DNA of 12,880 bases from CAYSHJ01 sp964589725 (GTDB lineage Bacteria; Planctomycetota; Planctomycetia; Planctomycetales; Planctomycetaceae): the NCBI GenBank assembly GCA_964589725.1, contig CAZPUJ010000254.1:1-12880 (forward strand), read 5' to 3'. Under the pieces are notes generated by a model. It had not been told where the DNA came from and did no database searches. It saw only the letters and a list, made by a program, of their open reading frames with translations. Positions 1 to 8,052 of this stretch are shown piece by piece. Both the position numbers and the translations under genes were made by a program. Each line of letters opens with the position of its first letter. The first letter of the stretch is position 1.

Positions 1-1
1 C

Positions 2-1066
2 CATGCGAGCACCAAATCGGGGGCGACGTTCGCGTTTCCGTGGGTCGTTGCGCCGGCTTGGCCAACCGCGCCGGTGGCGGTGCTGGCGTCGAACATCACC
101 TGGAATGCCTACAACAACTTCGGCGGCCGCAGCAACTACATTCACTCGGATGAGCTGCCCGCGGTGCCGACGGTCAACTCGCGGCTGGAGATCAAACGCT
201 ACACCAACCCGCTGTTTCAAACGTGGGGCTATGAGTCATATGCCGCTCTGTCGTTCGAGCGTCCCGATCCGAATAACGACATCGCGCTGAGCGAACAGAT
301 CACCGATCCGATCGAAGGCCGCGCGGCCTGTCATCTCGCGCCGGCCGAGTGGCGATTGCTCGGCTGGCTGGAGCGGGAGGGATTCGCGTACGACTTTTAC
401 TCTGAGACGCAGCTTCACGAGGAAGTGCTCGACCTGTCGAAGTACCGCGTGCTGGTCATCACCACACACCCGGAGTACTGGACGCGTCGGATGTACAACC
501 GCGTCAAGCAATGGGTGTTTCACGAGCGTGGCCGTTTGATGTATCTCGGCGGCAATGGGGTCAACTGTGAAGTCGAGATGCTCGACAACGACAGGATGGT
601 CGTCCAAAACGGCGCGATGACGAGCCTCTGGCCAGAGGGGATCGGTGCCGAAAGCCGACTTGCCAAACGATACGAATCCGAGGCGAACCTGCTGGGCGTC
701 GTCTTCAATCCCGCCGGCATCATGACCGCCGCGCCGTACCGCGTGATTGACGACACGCATTGGGTGTTCGAGGGAACGGGCCTGATGAACGGCGATCAAT
801 TCGGCGAGAAGAGCCTGCATCGCCGTTGCCCCGGCGGAGCCTCCGGCCACGAGACCGACAAGATTTCCACCAGCTCGCCGCAGAACGTGCGTCTGCTGGC
901 CAAGGGCCTGAACCCCGACGATGGCGGAGCGGAGATGACGATCTTTGATACGCCCAACAACGGCGCGGTCTTCTCGGTCGGCTCGATCTGCTGGCCCAGC
1001 AGCGTGCCGATCGACGATCACGTCTCACGCATCACCGCCAATGTGCTGCGACGCTTCTTGGATTGA
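2..1066 (+). CDS. N,N-dimethylformamidase beta (large) subunit-like protein, C-terminal part (5' truncated by window edge)
   Basis: The frame is open from the first bases to the TGA at 1064-1066, so the true start lies upstream; the GTG at 74 is internal. The visible ~354 residues resemble the C-terminal domain of the N,N-dimethylformamidase large subunit, a fold related to class I glutamine amidotransferases. Supporting motifs are SNITWNAYNNFGGRSNY near the left edge, then ITTHPEYWTRRMYNRVKQWV and RLMYLGGNGVN, which fit the usual 'HxEYW ... GG ... GGN' pattern of this family. The C-terminus (VFSVGSICWPSS ... NVLRRFLD) is also typical. Characterised members hydrolyse dimethylformamide to dimethylamine and formate, but planctomycete homologues are of unknown substrate, so only the fold and broad amidohydrolase role are claimed. 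The next gene, an FAD oxidoreductase, follows on the same strand after about 71 bases, which suggests an operon. Confidence 0.75.
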   Translation, partial: HASTKSGATFAFPWVVAPAWPTAPVAVLASNITWNAYNNFGGRSNYIHSDELPAVPTVNSRLEIKRYTNPLFQTWGYESYAALSFERPDPNNDIALSEQITDPIEGRAACHLAPAEWRLLGWLEREGFAYDFYSETQLHEEVLDLSKYRVLVITTHPEYWTRRMYNRVKQWVFHERGRLMYLGGNGVNCEVEMLDNDRMVVQNGAMTSLWPEGIGAESRLAKRYESEANLLGVVFNPAGIMTAAPYRVIDDTHWVFEGTGLMNGDQFGEKSLHRRCPGGASGHETDKISTSSPQNVRLLAKGLNPDDGGAEMTIFDTPNNGAVFSVGSICWPSSVPIDDHVSRITANVLRRFLD

Positions 1067-1137
1067 GCGATTCGACTTCTCGCGTTCGACCTGAGCGACT
1101 AACGTGGCATAGGTCAAAAGTCGGGAGAAAGGCGCTC

Positions 1138-2523
1138 ATGGACATGGATGTCGTGATCTTCGGTGGCGGAGCGGCCGGGCTGTGGTTGCTGGATGAACTC
1201 GCGCGCCGCGGTCAAAACGTGGTGCTGTTGGAAGCGAACGCTTTGGGCAGCGGCCAAACGGTCGCGGCTCAAGGCATCATCCACGGCGGGTTGAAGTACA
1301 CGTTGCAAGGCATGCTCACAAAGTCCGCCACCAGTATCCGCGAAATGCCCGCGATTTGGCGTGACTGCTTGGATGGCCTCTGCGAACCGAATCTCAGCGG
1401 AGTGCGACGTCGCTCGGACAGTTGCTTCCTGTGGCGAACCGATTCGCTGACTTCGCGACTGGGAATGCTCGGCACTCAATTCGGCTTGAGAGTCGCTCCG
1501 CAAACAGTCGCGGCGGACGAACGGCCGGAGTTGTTGCGAGGCTGTCCGGGAACGGTGGCTCGATTGCCGGAGCAAGTGATCTCGGCGGTCAGCTTCATTG
1601 AAGAGTTGGCGAAGCGGAATCGAGACAGGCTGCTGAAGGTCGAAGTCGAGCAGGTTGAGTTCCGAAATTATGGTCCGGGTGAGGTCAGCGCGATTCGGCT
1701 ACGAGCAAAATCTGCGGACGAATCGCTCGAACCACACCAACCCGGCGCGCCAGCGAGGGAACCGCGCCCCGATCCCTCGCTGGCGCAACAGAGTCCCTCG
1801 CTGGCGCATCGGGCTAGTGTGAACAGTGCCATCGAGCTTCACCCGCGCTACGTCGTCTTCACGGCGGGTACTGGCAACGGAGCATTACGTCGATGCGTCG
1901 GGCTGTCGAACGAGTCGATGCAACGGCGGCCATTGCACATGGTGATGCTGCGAGGTGTGCTGCCGCAATTTCAGGGACACTGTGTGGACGGAGCGAAGAC
2001 GCGCCTGACGATCACGTCGGATGTCGATTCGGCTGGCCGAACTGTATGGCAAGTTGGCGGGCAACTCGCCGAGGACGGAGTGGCTCTCGACGAAGTGAGC
2101 TTGATGAAGATTGCTCGCGACGAACTGCTGGCGGTGCTGCCGGGAATCGATCTGTCTTCGGTGGAATGGAGCACGTATCGAGTCGATCGCGCCGAAGGTC
2201 GCATTTCAGGCGGCAAGCGGCCCGAGACAGTGCAGATTTGCCGCGAAGGAAATTGCCTGACCGCGTGGCCGACAAAGTTGGCGTTGGTGCCGCAGTTGGC
2301 GGCGGAGTTGTGCAAAGAACTCGCAGTCGCCGCACGGGATTGGCGAAAGACAGGAGACCAAGTACGCACTGCCGACGATCGAGCACGCGGTACTGAGTAC
2401 TCAGTACTGAGTGCATGGCCTCGGCCAGCCGTCGCGTTGCCGCCGTGGGAGACTGCCCGACGATGGCTGCGCGATGCAGAACTGACGGCGCGAATTCCAC
2501 CGGCACATTCGAAAGCCGCCTGA
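1138..2523 (+). CDS. FAD-dependent oxidoreductase (DAO / GlpA-like family)
   Basis: A 461-residue flavoprotein. The N-terminus has a Rossmann dinucleotide-binding motif (VVIFGGGAAGLWLLDEL, GGGAAG at residues 9-14) and the strand-end acidic residue in VVLLEAN (E32). It is followed by a G-S-G-x-T-V-A-AQGIIHGG segment typical of the D-amino-acid oxidase/glycerol-3-phosphate dehydrogenase superfamily. A second nucleotide-associated strand, YVVFTAGTGNG, lies at about 238-248. The ATG at 1138 is preferred because GGGAGAAAGG sits just upstream and the Rossmann strand starts right after it; an in-frame TTG at 1063 overlapping the previous stop is possible but would add 25 unconserved-looking residues. 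The substrate is unknown. Two stretches look repeat-derived: residues ~199-228 (bases 1732-1822) and residues ~418-426 (around 2390-2414). It lies between a dimethylformamidase-like gene and an aldo/keto reductase, with 43 bases to the latter, so a shared pathway is inferred. Confidence 0.85.
   Translation: MDMDVVIFGGGAAGLWLLDELARRGQNVVLLEANALGSGQTVAAQGIIHGGLKYTLQGMLTKSATSIREMPAIWRDCLDGLCEPNLSGVRRRSDSCFLWRTDSLTSRLGMLGTQFGLRVAPQTVAADERPELLRGCPGTVARLPEQVISAVSFIEELAKRNRDRLLKVEVEQVEFRNYGPGEVSAIRLRAKSADESLEPHQPGAPAREPRPDPSLAQQSPSLAHRASVNSAIELHPRYVVFTAGTGNGALRRCVGLSNESMQRRPLHMVMLRGVLPQFQGHCVDGAKTRLTITSDVDSAGRTVWQVGGQLAEDGVALDEVSLMKIARDELLAVLPGIDLSSVEWSTYRVDRAEGRISGGKRPETVQICREGNCLTAWPTKLALVPQLAAELCKELAVAARDWRKTGDQVRTADDRARGTEYSVLSAWPRPAVALPPWETARRWLRDAELTARIPPAHSKAA
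1732..1822. repeat. REP-like inverted repeat inserted in frame in the oxidoreductase gene
   Basis: Two 29-base arms (1732-1760 and 1794-1822) are imperfect reverse complements around the core TCCCTCGCTGGCGC, differing at only a few positions. A third core copy, TCCCTCGCTGGCGCA, lies in direct orientation at 1773-1787. The repeat is translated without a stop as a Pro/Ala/Ser-rich stretch (about 30 residues) between two predicted beta strands (VSAIRLRAK and IELHPRYVVF), probably a surface loop. I recall similar CTCGCTGGCGC repeats scattered through planctomycete genomes, but this was not searched here. Confidence 0.7.
2390..2407. repeat. 18-bp perfect palindrome in the 3' part of the oxidoreductase gene
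   Basis: GTACTGAGTACTCAGTAC is its own reverse complement, and the next bases (TGAGTGC) continue the ACTGAGT theme. GCAC (2383-2386) and GTGC (2411-2414) could extend the pairing around it. It encodes GTEYSVLSA close to the C-terminus of the oxidoreductase, in a region of low-complexity Ala/Arg/Pro-rich sequence. It looks like a short dispersed repeat that has been absorbed into the reading frame. A chance palindrome of this length is unlikely, but its function, if any, is unknown. Confidence 0.6.
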
Positions 2524-2566
2524 CCATGAGCGACAATTCTTCCGTTTAATCGATTGAAGGCCGTTC

Positions 2567-3331
2567 ATGAAAGCCAGACCGTTCGGACAGACCGGAGTTC
2601 ACATCACGCCGCTTGGTTTCGGCGCGTTCAAGATTGGACGCAACGAGAAGGTCAAATATCCGCAGCCGTACGATCTGCCGGACGACGCGACCGTCGAGCG
2701 GCTGCTCAATGGCGTTTTGGACTTGGGTGTGAACCTGATCGACACCGCCCCGGCGTACGGCTTGAGCGAGGAGCGGATCGGTCGCTGCCTGTCGCCGCGC
2801 CGCGGCGAGTTTGTGCTGTCAACAAAGGTGGGCGAACAGTTCATCAACGGCGAATCGACTTACGATTTCTCGGGGATAGCCGTGCGCGCCAGCGTTGCCT
2901 TGAGCCTGCGTCGCCTGAAGACCGACGTGATCGACATCCTGTTCGTCCACTCGAACGGCGACGACCTGACGATTCAGCAACAGACGGACCTTGTACCGAC
3001 GTTGCAGAAGCTGAAGCACGCGGGCTATGTGCGGAGCCTGGGATTTTCCGGCAAGACGCCGGCTGGCGCGGCAGCCGCGCTCGCTTGGGCTGATGCCGTG
3101 ATGGTCGAGTATCACCTGCAAGACACATCGCACGCCGGCGTCATCTCCTCCGCGGCAGAGCGAGGCGTTGGAGTCGTTGTGAAGAAAGGGCTGTCGTCCG
3201 GACATCTGCCAGCGGCCGATGCGATTCGCTTCGTGTTATCGAATGCGCACGTCGGCAGTTTGATCGTCGGCGGGCTGAACATTGATCATTGGCGAGCGAA
3301 CGTTGCGACGGCGGATGGCGTTTTGTCGTGA
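2567..3331 (+). CDS. Aldo/keto reductase family oxidoreductase
   Basis: A 254-residue NAD(P)H-dependent carbonyl reductase of the TIM-barrel AKR superfamily. The start MKARPFGQTGVHITPLGFGAF is the standard AKR beginning. The catalytic tetrad is visible: D59 and Y64 in LIDTAPAYGLSEE, K87 in VLSTKVGE and H128 in ILFVHSNG. The RSLGFSGKT segment (residues 156-163) fits the canonical IGxSN/S strand, and SLIVGGLN near the C-terminus fits the usual end of the barrel. At 254 residues it is shorter than the common 280-330, mainly through a short C-terminal cofactor/substrate loop. The ATG at 2567 is preceded by GAAGG at a good distance. It is the third gene of the group that begins with the dimethylformamidase-like gene. 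Substrate not identifiable. Confidence 0.9.
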   Translation: MKARPFGQTGVHITPLGFGAFKIGRNEKVKYPQPYDLPDDATVERLLNGVLDLGVNLIDTAPAYGLSEERIGRCLSPRRGEFVLSTKVGEQFINGESTYDFSGIAVRASVALSLRRLKTDVIDILFVHSNGDDLTIQQQTDLVPTLQKLKHAGYVRSLGFSGKTPAGAAAALAWADAVMVEYHLQDTSHAGVISSAAERGVGVVVKKGLSSGHLPAADAIRFVLSNAHVGSLIVGGLNIDHWRANVATADGVLS

Positions 3332-3349
3332 GCAAAATTGCCTGCGTCG

Positions 3350-3376
3350 GCGGCGGATGCTGGCAGCGTCCGCCGC
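3350..3376 (+). terminator. Hairpin after the aldo/keto reductase, possible terminator
   Basis: CGGCGGATGCT (3351-3361) pairs with AGCGTCCGCCG (3365-3375) with one G-T wobble and a three-base loop; G3350 and C3376 add one pair. It starts about 20 bases after the reductase stop. Only a weak T run (GAGATTTC) follows, so it is at best a poor intrinsic terminator. The rest of 3332-3507 holds no convincing gene; a promoter for the adaptor gene would be expected there, but no clear -35/-10 pair is visible. Confidence 0.4.
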
Positions 3377-3507
3377 GAGATTTCGGCGAATTGAGTCGAC
3401 CGCGCGAGTTTGTCGCTTCAAACCTTTGCTCTTGCCGCTATTCCGCAACAACCGATACAACCCGGCCTTTGTGAAAGAACTTGCGGCAGCGGCCAGGATC
3501 TACAAGC

Positions 3508-5598
3508 ATGTCGAATCAGAGCAAACAGTCCGCCTCCCCTCCGGTGAGCCCTCCCATGTCGACTGGCGAATCGGGTGACAATGTCGAAAAGGTCCGCCAG
3601 CGGATCATTCAGCTTGCGCGGGAAATTGAGGAACAGTCGCGCTCGAACATGCCGCCGGAGCAGTTCTTCAGCGAGTTTTTGAAGCGTGTTGTCGGTGCGG
3701 TGGGTGCGCGTGCGGGAGCCGTCTGGCTGCGGAACGGCAGCAACAAGATCGGCCTGTTCACCGACCTCAATCTGAAGCAGACTGGCTTTTTCGACAAAGC
3801 GGACGCCGCCGCGCTGAATCAAAAACTGCTCGATGAGGTCTTGTCCAACGGTCAAGCTTGTTCGCACAGTCCGAACGACGGCAGCGACGTGCATGTGCCG
3901 ACGAACGACTTGATCGTGCTGGCTTCGTTGCAGCAGTCGAAGAAGTGCGTCGGGGTTGTGGAAGTCTTTCAGCGAGTCGACACGCCGGCCGCCGCGCGCC
4001 CCGGCTTCTTGCAGTTCATCGAGCAGATGTGCGGCTATGCCTGCCGGTATCTTGATCGTCAAGCGGCTCCGAAGCCGACGATCGAGGCACGCACCAAAGT
4101 GACCGAGGAATTCGAACAATTCCTGCTGCAATTGCATCGCGGCTTGGATGTCGCTGAGGTCGCGGCTACGGCGGCCAATGACGGCCGAATGCTCCTTGGC
4201 TGCGATCGACTGAGCGTCGCCGTGCAGTACGGCAAGAAGACCGTCATCAAGGCCATCAGCGGTCAAGACTCCGTGCATCAGCGCGCCAACCTCGTCAAAC
4301 GCATGGCGGGGATGGCCAACAAAGTCATCCTGATGCGCGAGCCGTTGACCTACACCGGCAAACTCGATCACTTGCCGCCGCAAATCACGACTCCGCTGGC
4401 GGACTACATCCAAGAGAGCGGCTCGCGGATGGTGATCGTGTGGCCGCTGTTCGAAAGCGAGCCGCTCGTTCAGCCGGAAGACAAAGCGGTCAAGAAAAAA
4501 GACAAGCCGAAGAAACCGATCGGCGGTTTGATCATCGAACAAATCTCAGAAAGTCAGCCCCGTCCCGGCATGCAGGAGAAAATCGAATCGCTGGCCGATC
4601 ACGTGTCGGAAGCGCTCTTCAACGGTTTGACGTATCAGCGGCTGTTCTTGTTGCCGCTGTGGAAATTCCTGGGTAAGTCGTTCCGTTTCATGGAAGGCCG
4701 CGGCAAGCTGAAGGTACTCGCCTGTGTGCTCGCAACGGCAGCACTGATCGCCGCGATGTGCCTCGTACCGTGGGACTACCGCGTCGAAGGCGAAGGCCGG
4801 CTGATGCCTGTTGTGCAAAAAGATATCTTCGCGCCGTGGGACGGCCGCGTCGTGGAGATCTTCGTCAAAGGTGGCGACAAGGTCGAAGCGGGCATGCCGC
4901 TCATGAGACTTTTCAGCGATGAACTGCATGCGCAATGGCTCGCGGCGAAGAATCAAGTCGAGGAAAAACAGCAAACGCTTGCGAGTCTGCAAACCGAGTT
5001 CGAGGCCGCGCGGGGAAATAAAATCGAGGAACTCCGGTTGGAAGGCAAGATGAAGTCCACCGAGGTCGAATGGAAAGGAGCTCGGATCCTGTCGGAGAAT
5101 TTGAAAGAACGGCTTGAGAACCTCACCGTCGTGGCTCCGCAAGCCGGCACGATCGCGACATTCGAAGTCGAACGACAGCTCAAGCTCCGCCCGGTTCGCC
5201 GTGGCGAATTGCTGCTCGAGATCAAAGACGAAACCGGCCTCTGGTGGCTGCAATTGGAAGTCAAGGAACACCGTATGGGCCACTTGTTGCGAGCGGTGAG
5301 GTCCGCTGAGGAAGCCGAATCGGGACCACTGGTCGTCGAGTACGTCTTGGCCACGAATCCCGAAGACCGCTTCCAAGGGAAGCTGACGTCCGAAAACGTC
5401 GAGACGCGGTCGAATGCTTCCAACGCGAAGGACGCGGCCGTCGTGCGGGTTCGCGTGGATATCAACAAGGAAGACCTGATCAATCGCTGCCGCATCGGGG
5501 CGGAAGTCCGGGCGAAAATCAGTTGTGGCCCACGTAGCCTCGGCTACGTCCTCTTCGGCGACGTCGTCGAATTTGTCCAGAAGTATCTCTGGCTCTGA
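3508..5598 (+). CDS. GAF-GAF-TM-HlyD membrane-fusion adaptor protein
   Basis: A 696-residue protein with a sensory N-terminus and a secretion-type C-terminus. Residues ~28-185 and ~195-378 each look like a GAF domain (helix, FFSEFLKRVVGAVGARAGAVWLR, later KKCVGVVEVFQ; second copy LLGCDRLSVAVQYG ... IGGLIIEQIS). A Lys-rich insert (KKKDKPKKP, ~330-337) interrupts the second. One membrane segment follows at ~402-421 (VLACVLATAALIAAMCLV). After it comes a HlyD/membrane-fusion module: half lipoyl domain with FAPWDGRVVEIFVKGGDKVEAG (441-462), coiled coil ~473-540, second half VVAPQAGTIATF (541-552), then a beta barrel to ~672. The predicted topology puts the GAF domains in the cytoplasm and the adaptor outside. 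The ATG at 3508 has AGGA upstream; an in-frame TTG at 3481 is less likely. Such adaptors normally serve ABC/RND exporters or M50-type partners, none of which is in this window. The next gene begins ~10 bases later. Confidence 0.8.
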   Translation: MSNQSKQSASPPVSPPMSTGESGDNVEKVRQRIIQLAREIEEQSRSNMPPEQFFSEFLKRVVGAVGARAGAVWLRNGSNKIGLFTDLNLKQTGFFDKADAAALNQKLLDEVLSNGQACSHSPNDGSDVHVPTNDLIVLASLQQSKKCVGVVEVFQRVDTPAAARPGFLQFIEQMCGYACRYLDRQAAPKPTIEARTKVTEEFEQFLLQLHRGLDVAEVAATAANDGRMLLGCDRLSVAVQYGKKTVIKAISGQDSVHQRANLVKRMAGMANKVILMREPLTYTGKLDHLPPQITTPLADYIQESGSRMVIVWPLFESEPLVQPEDKAVKKKDKPKKPIGGLIIEQISESQPRPGMQEKIESLADHVSEALFNGLTYQRLFLLPLWKFLGKSFRFMEGRGKLKVLACVLATAALIAAMCLVPWDYRVEGEGRLMPVVQKDIFAPWDGRVVEIFVKGGDKVEAGMPLMRLFSDELHAQWLAAKNQVEEKQQTLASLQTEFEAARGNKIEELRLEGKMKSTEVEWKGARILSENLKERLENLTVVAPQAGTIATFEVERQLKLRPVRRGELLLEIKDETGLWWLQLEVKEHRMGHLLRAVRSAEEAESGPLVVEYVLATNPEDRFQGKLTSENVETRSNASNAKDAAVVRVRVDINKEDLINRCRIGAEVRAKISCGPRSLGYVLFGDVVEFVQKYLWL

Positions 5599-5608
5599 AG
5601 TTATCGCC

Positions 5609-8044
5609 GTGGACTACGAAAAACTCGGTGTTTTCTATCTCGGCAAGCGATGTGACCTCGCGACACAGCAAGCGAAGCCGGAGTATTTGCTGTACGATGC
5701 CAAAGACCTGACGACTCACGCGGTCGTCGTTGGTATGACCGGCAGCGGGAAGACGGGTCTCGGTTTGACGCTGCTCGAAGAGGCCGCGATCGACGGGATT
5801 CCGGCTTTAATCATCGACCCGAAGGGCGATCTCGGAAATCTCTTGCTGACGTTCCCGCAATTGCGAGCCGACGACTTTCGGCCGTGGATCGATGCGGCTG
5901 ATGCCACTCGCAAGGGCTTGACGCCTGACGAAGACGCCGCACAAACAGCGAAGGCGTGGAAGGACGGACTGGCCAGTTGGGATCAGTCTCCGGAACGAAT
6001 CACGAAGTTTCGTGAGGCGTGCGATGTCACGATTTACACACCCGGCAGTCAGGCGGGTTTACCGCTGGCCATCGTGCGTTCGTTCGCGGCTCCACCGCCG
6101 GCCGTGTCGGGCAACAGCGATGCGATGCGTGAGCGAGTCTCTGCCGCGGCGGCTGGCTTGCTGGCGCTGTTGGGCATCGACGCCGATCCGGTGCGCAGCC
6201 GCGAGCACATCTTGCTGACGAACCTTTTCGACCGCGCGTGGCGAGCAGGCAAAGACCTCAACATCGGGCAGCTCATTCGAGACATCCAGTCTCCGCCGTT
6301 TCAGAAGGTCGGCGTGATGGACCTCGAATCGTTTTTCCCCGCGACCGAACGCTTCGCGCTCTCGATGAGCTTGAATAACCTGCTGGCGTCGCCTGGATTC
6401 TCGGCCTGGATGGAGGGGGAACCGCTCGACATTCAACGCCTGTTGTGGACCGTCGAAGGGAAGCCGCGACTCTCGATTCTGTCGATCGCCCATCTGTCCG
6501 ACAGCGAGCGAATGTTCTTCGTGACGATTTTTCTCAACGAGGTCATTGCTTGGATGCGAAGCCAGTCGGGGACCAGCAGCCTGCGTTGTCTGCTGTACAT
6601 GGACGAGGTCTTCGGCTACTTCCCGCCGATCGCGAATCCGCCGTCGAAAACTCCGATGTTGACGCTGCTCAAGCAAGCTCGCGCGTTCGGCCTGGGGGTC
6701 GTGCTGGCGACTCAGAATCCAGTGGATCTCGACTACAAAGGCCTGTCGAACTGTGGCACGTGGTTCCTCGGCCGCTTGCAAACGGAGCGTGACAAAGCCC
6801 GCGTGCTGGATGGACTCGAAGGCGCATCCGCCGCGACCGGAATCAGCTTCGATCGGGCCGAGTGCGACAGGATCCTCTCTGGACTCGGCAAGCGCGTCTT
6901 CCTGATGAACAACGTCCACGACGACGCGCCGACGCTGTTTCAAACGCGCTGGACGCTGTCGTTCCTGCGCGGCCCGTTGTCGCGCGATCAGGTCGATCAG
7001 TTGATGCGTCAGCGCCGCGAAGCCGCGTCGGCGACATCGACTTCGGTCGCGTCGAGCGCTCGCGCTCCGAGCACGTCGCCCGATGGACTCAGCGATCATC
7101 ACCCGGTCTTGCCGCCAGACATCGCGGAGTACTTCATCCCCGTGCGAGACGAACTCGATGCCGGTGCGAAGCTGGTTTATCGACCGACGCTGCTTGGCTT
7201 GGCGAAGGTCCGTTTCACGAAGACGTCGGCTGGCATCGACACGTGGGACGACGTCTCGATGCTCGCGGCCGTCGACGATGACTTGGCGTTTGATCCTTGG
7301 GACCAAGGCGAGCTGTCGCACGACGGCCCGCCGGAATTGGAGAAGACGCCACAAGACGGAGCGTTCTTTTCGTCGATGCCGGCTGACCTCGCCAAGCCCA
7401 AAAAATACAGCTCGTTGGCCACGGCTTTGAAGGAGTTCTTGTACCGCACGCATCGGCTGACGGTTTGGAAGAGCAAGTCGCGGAAAGAGACATCACAGCC
7501 CGGCGAGACCGAAGGAGACTTTCGCGCGCGTTTGGCGCAAATTCTGCGCGAGGAACGCGATCTCGACGTCGAAAAGCTGCGGCAGAAGTTCGCTCCCAAA
7601 GCGACGGCCTTGCACGAACAACTCCGCAAGGCCGAGCAACGCAAGGCCAAGGAAGCTGACCAAGCCAAATCGCAAACGATGGGGACCATGCTATCGATCG
7701 GCACGTCGTTGCTGAGCGCCTTTCTCGGCAAGAAGACAATGAGCGTCGGCAACGTCAGCCGAGCCGCCACCGCCGCCCGTTCCGCGACCAAACTCGCTCG
7801 CGAAAAGGCCGACATCGGTTACGCCGAAGAAAACATCGAGGCCACTCAGCAGCGTCTGCGAGACCTCGACGCCGAATTCAAGGCCGAGGTGGAGAAAATC
7901 CAACAGACCTTGAACGCGGACGCGATCCCGCTCGAAGAGATCACGCTGCAACCCAAGAAGACCGACATCAACGTTTCGACTGTTGCGCTCGCCTGGACGC
8001 CGTGGTCGGTCGACGCGAGTGGCAACGCCGCACCACTGATTTGA
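5609..8044 (+). CDS. HerA/DUF87-type ATP-binding protein with C-terminal coiled coil
   Basis: An 811-residue P-loop ATPase of the FtsK-HerA superfamily. Walker A is GMTGSGKT (42-49), with the following helix LGLTLLEEAAIDGIPALIIDPKGDLGNLL, whose DPKGD is a HerA hallmark. Walker B is LLYMDEVFGYF (328-338), and VVLATQNPVDLDYKGLSNCGTWFLGR (364-389) corresponds to the sensor and finger region. A Ser/Ala/Thr-rich linker (~470-490) leads to a distinct C-terminal half. This has a charged coiled coil (~639-685), a short Gly/Ser hydrophobic segment (TMGTMLSIGTSLLSAFLGKK, ~690-709) that could touch membrane, and another coiled coil (~735-777). The start GTG at 5609 lies 10 bases after the adaptor stop; an earlier GTG at 5525 would overlap the adaptor and adds low-complexity residues. 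HerA relatives pump DNA or work in DNA repair and defence, but no NurA-like nuclease is adjacent, so the role is open. Confidence 0.8.
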   Translation: MDYEKLGVFYLGKRCDLATQQAKPEYLLYDAKDLTTHAVVVGMTGSGKTGLGLTLLEEAAIDGIPALIIDPKGDLGNLLLTFPQLRADDFRPWIDAADATRKGLTPDEDAAQTAKAWKDGLASWDQSPERITKFREACDVTIYTPGSQAGLPLAIVRSFAAPPPAVSGNSDAMRERVSAAAAGLLALLGIDADPVRSREHILLTNLFDRAWRAGKDLNIGQLIRDIQSPPFQKVGVMDLESFFPATERFALSMSLNNLLASPGFSAWMEGEPLDIQRLLWTVEGKPRLSILSIAHLSDSERMFFVTIFLNEVIAWMRSQSGTSSLRCLLYMDEVFGYFPPIANPPSKTPMLTLLKQARAFGLGVVLATQNPVDLDYKGLSNCGTWFLGRLQTERDKARVLDGLEGASAATGISFDRAECDRILSGLGKRVFLMNNVHDDAPTLFQTRWTLSFLRGPLSRDQVDQLMRQRREAASATSTSVASSARAPSTSPDGLSDHHPVLPPDIAEYFIPVRDELDAGAKLVYRPTLLGLAKVRFTKTSAGIDTWDDVSMLAAVDDDLAFDPWDQGELSHDGPPELEKTPQDGAFFSSMPADLAKPKKYSSLATALKEFLYRTHRLTVWKSKSRKETSQPGETEGDFRARLAQILREERDLDVEKLRQKFAPKATALHEQLRKAEQRKAKEADQAKSQTMGTMLSIGTSLLSAFLGKKTMSVGNVSRAATAARSATKLAREKADIGYAEENIEATQQRLRDLDAEFKAEVEKIQQTLNADAIPLEEITLQPKKTDINVSTVALAWTPWSVDASGNAAPLI

Positions 8045-8052
8045 AGAACAGG

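Noticed and set aside
3328..3474. GTG-started 48-codon frame overlapping the aldo/keto reductase stop in a GTGA arrangement (VSKIACVGGGCW...)
   Set aside because: The overlap is of the coupled type, but there is no ribosome site, the composition is not protein-like and it runs across a strong hairpin. Probably chance.
3418..4542. Long minus-strand frame (374 codons) opposite the GAF-HlyD gene
   Set aside because: It is antisense to a clear domain-bearing gene, rich in Arg/His/Asp as expected for a shadow frame in GC-rich DNA, and shows no motif.
5525..5608. Upstream GTG start for the HerA-like ATPase, overlapping the adaptor by 74 bases
   Set aside because: The added residues are Ser/Ala-rich and are an off-frame reading of the adaptor's C-terminus. 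GTG 5609 gives a better fit, though the start is not proven.
6059..7453. Long minus-strand frame (464 codons) opposite the HerA-like gene
   Set aside because: Shadow of the ATPase gene, whose Walker motifs are intact on the plus strand; Arg/Gln/His-rich with no domain.
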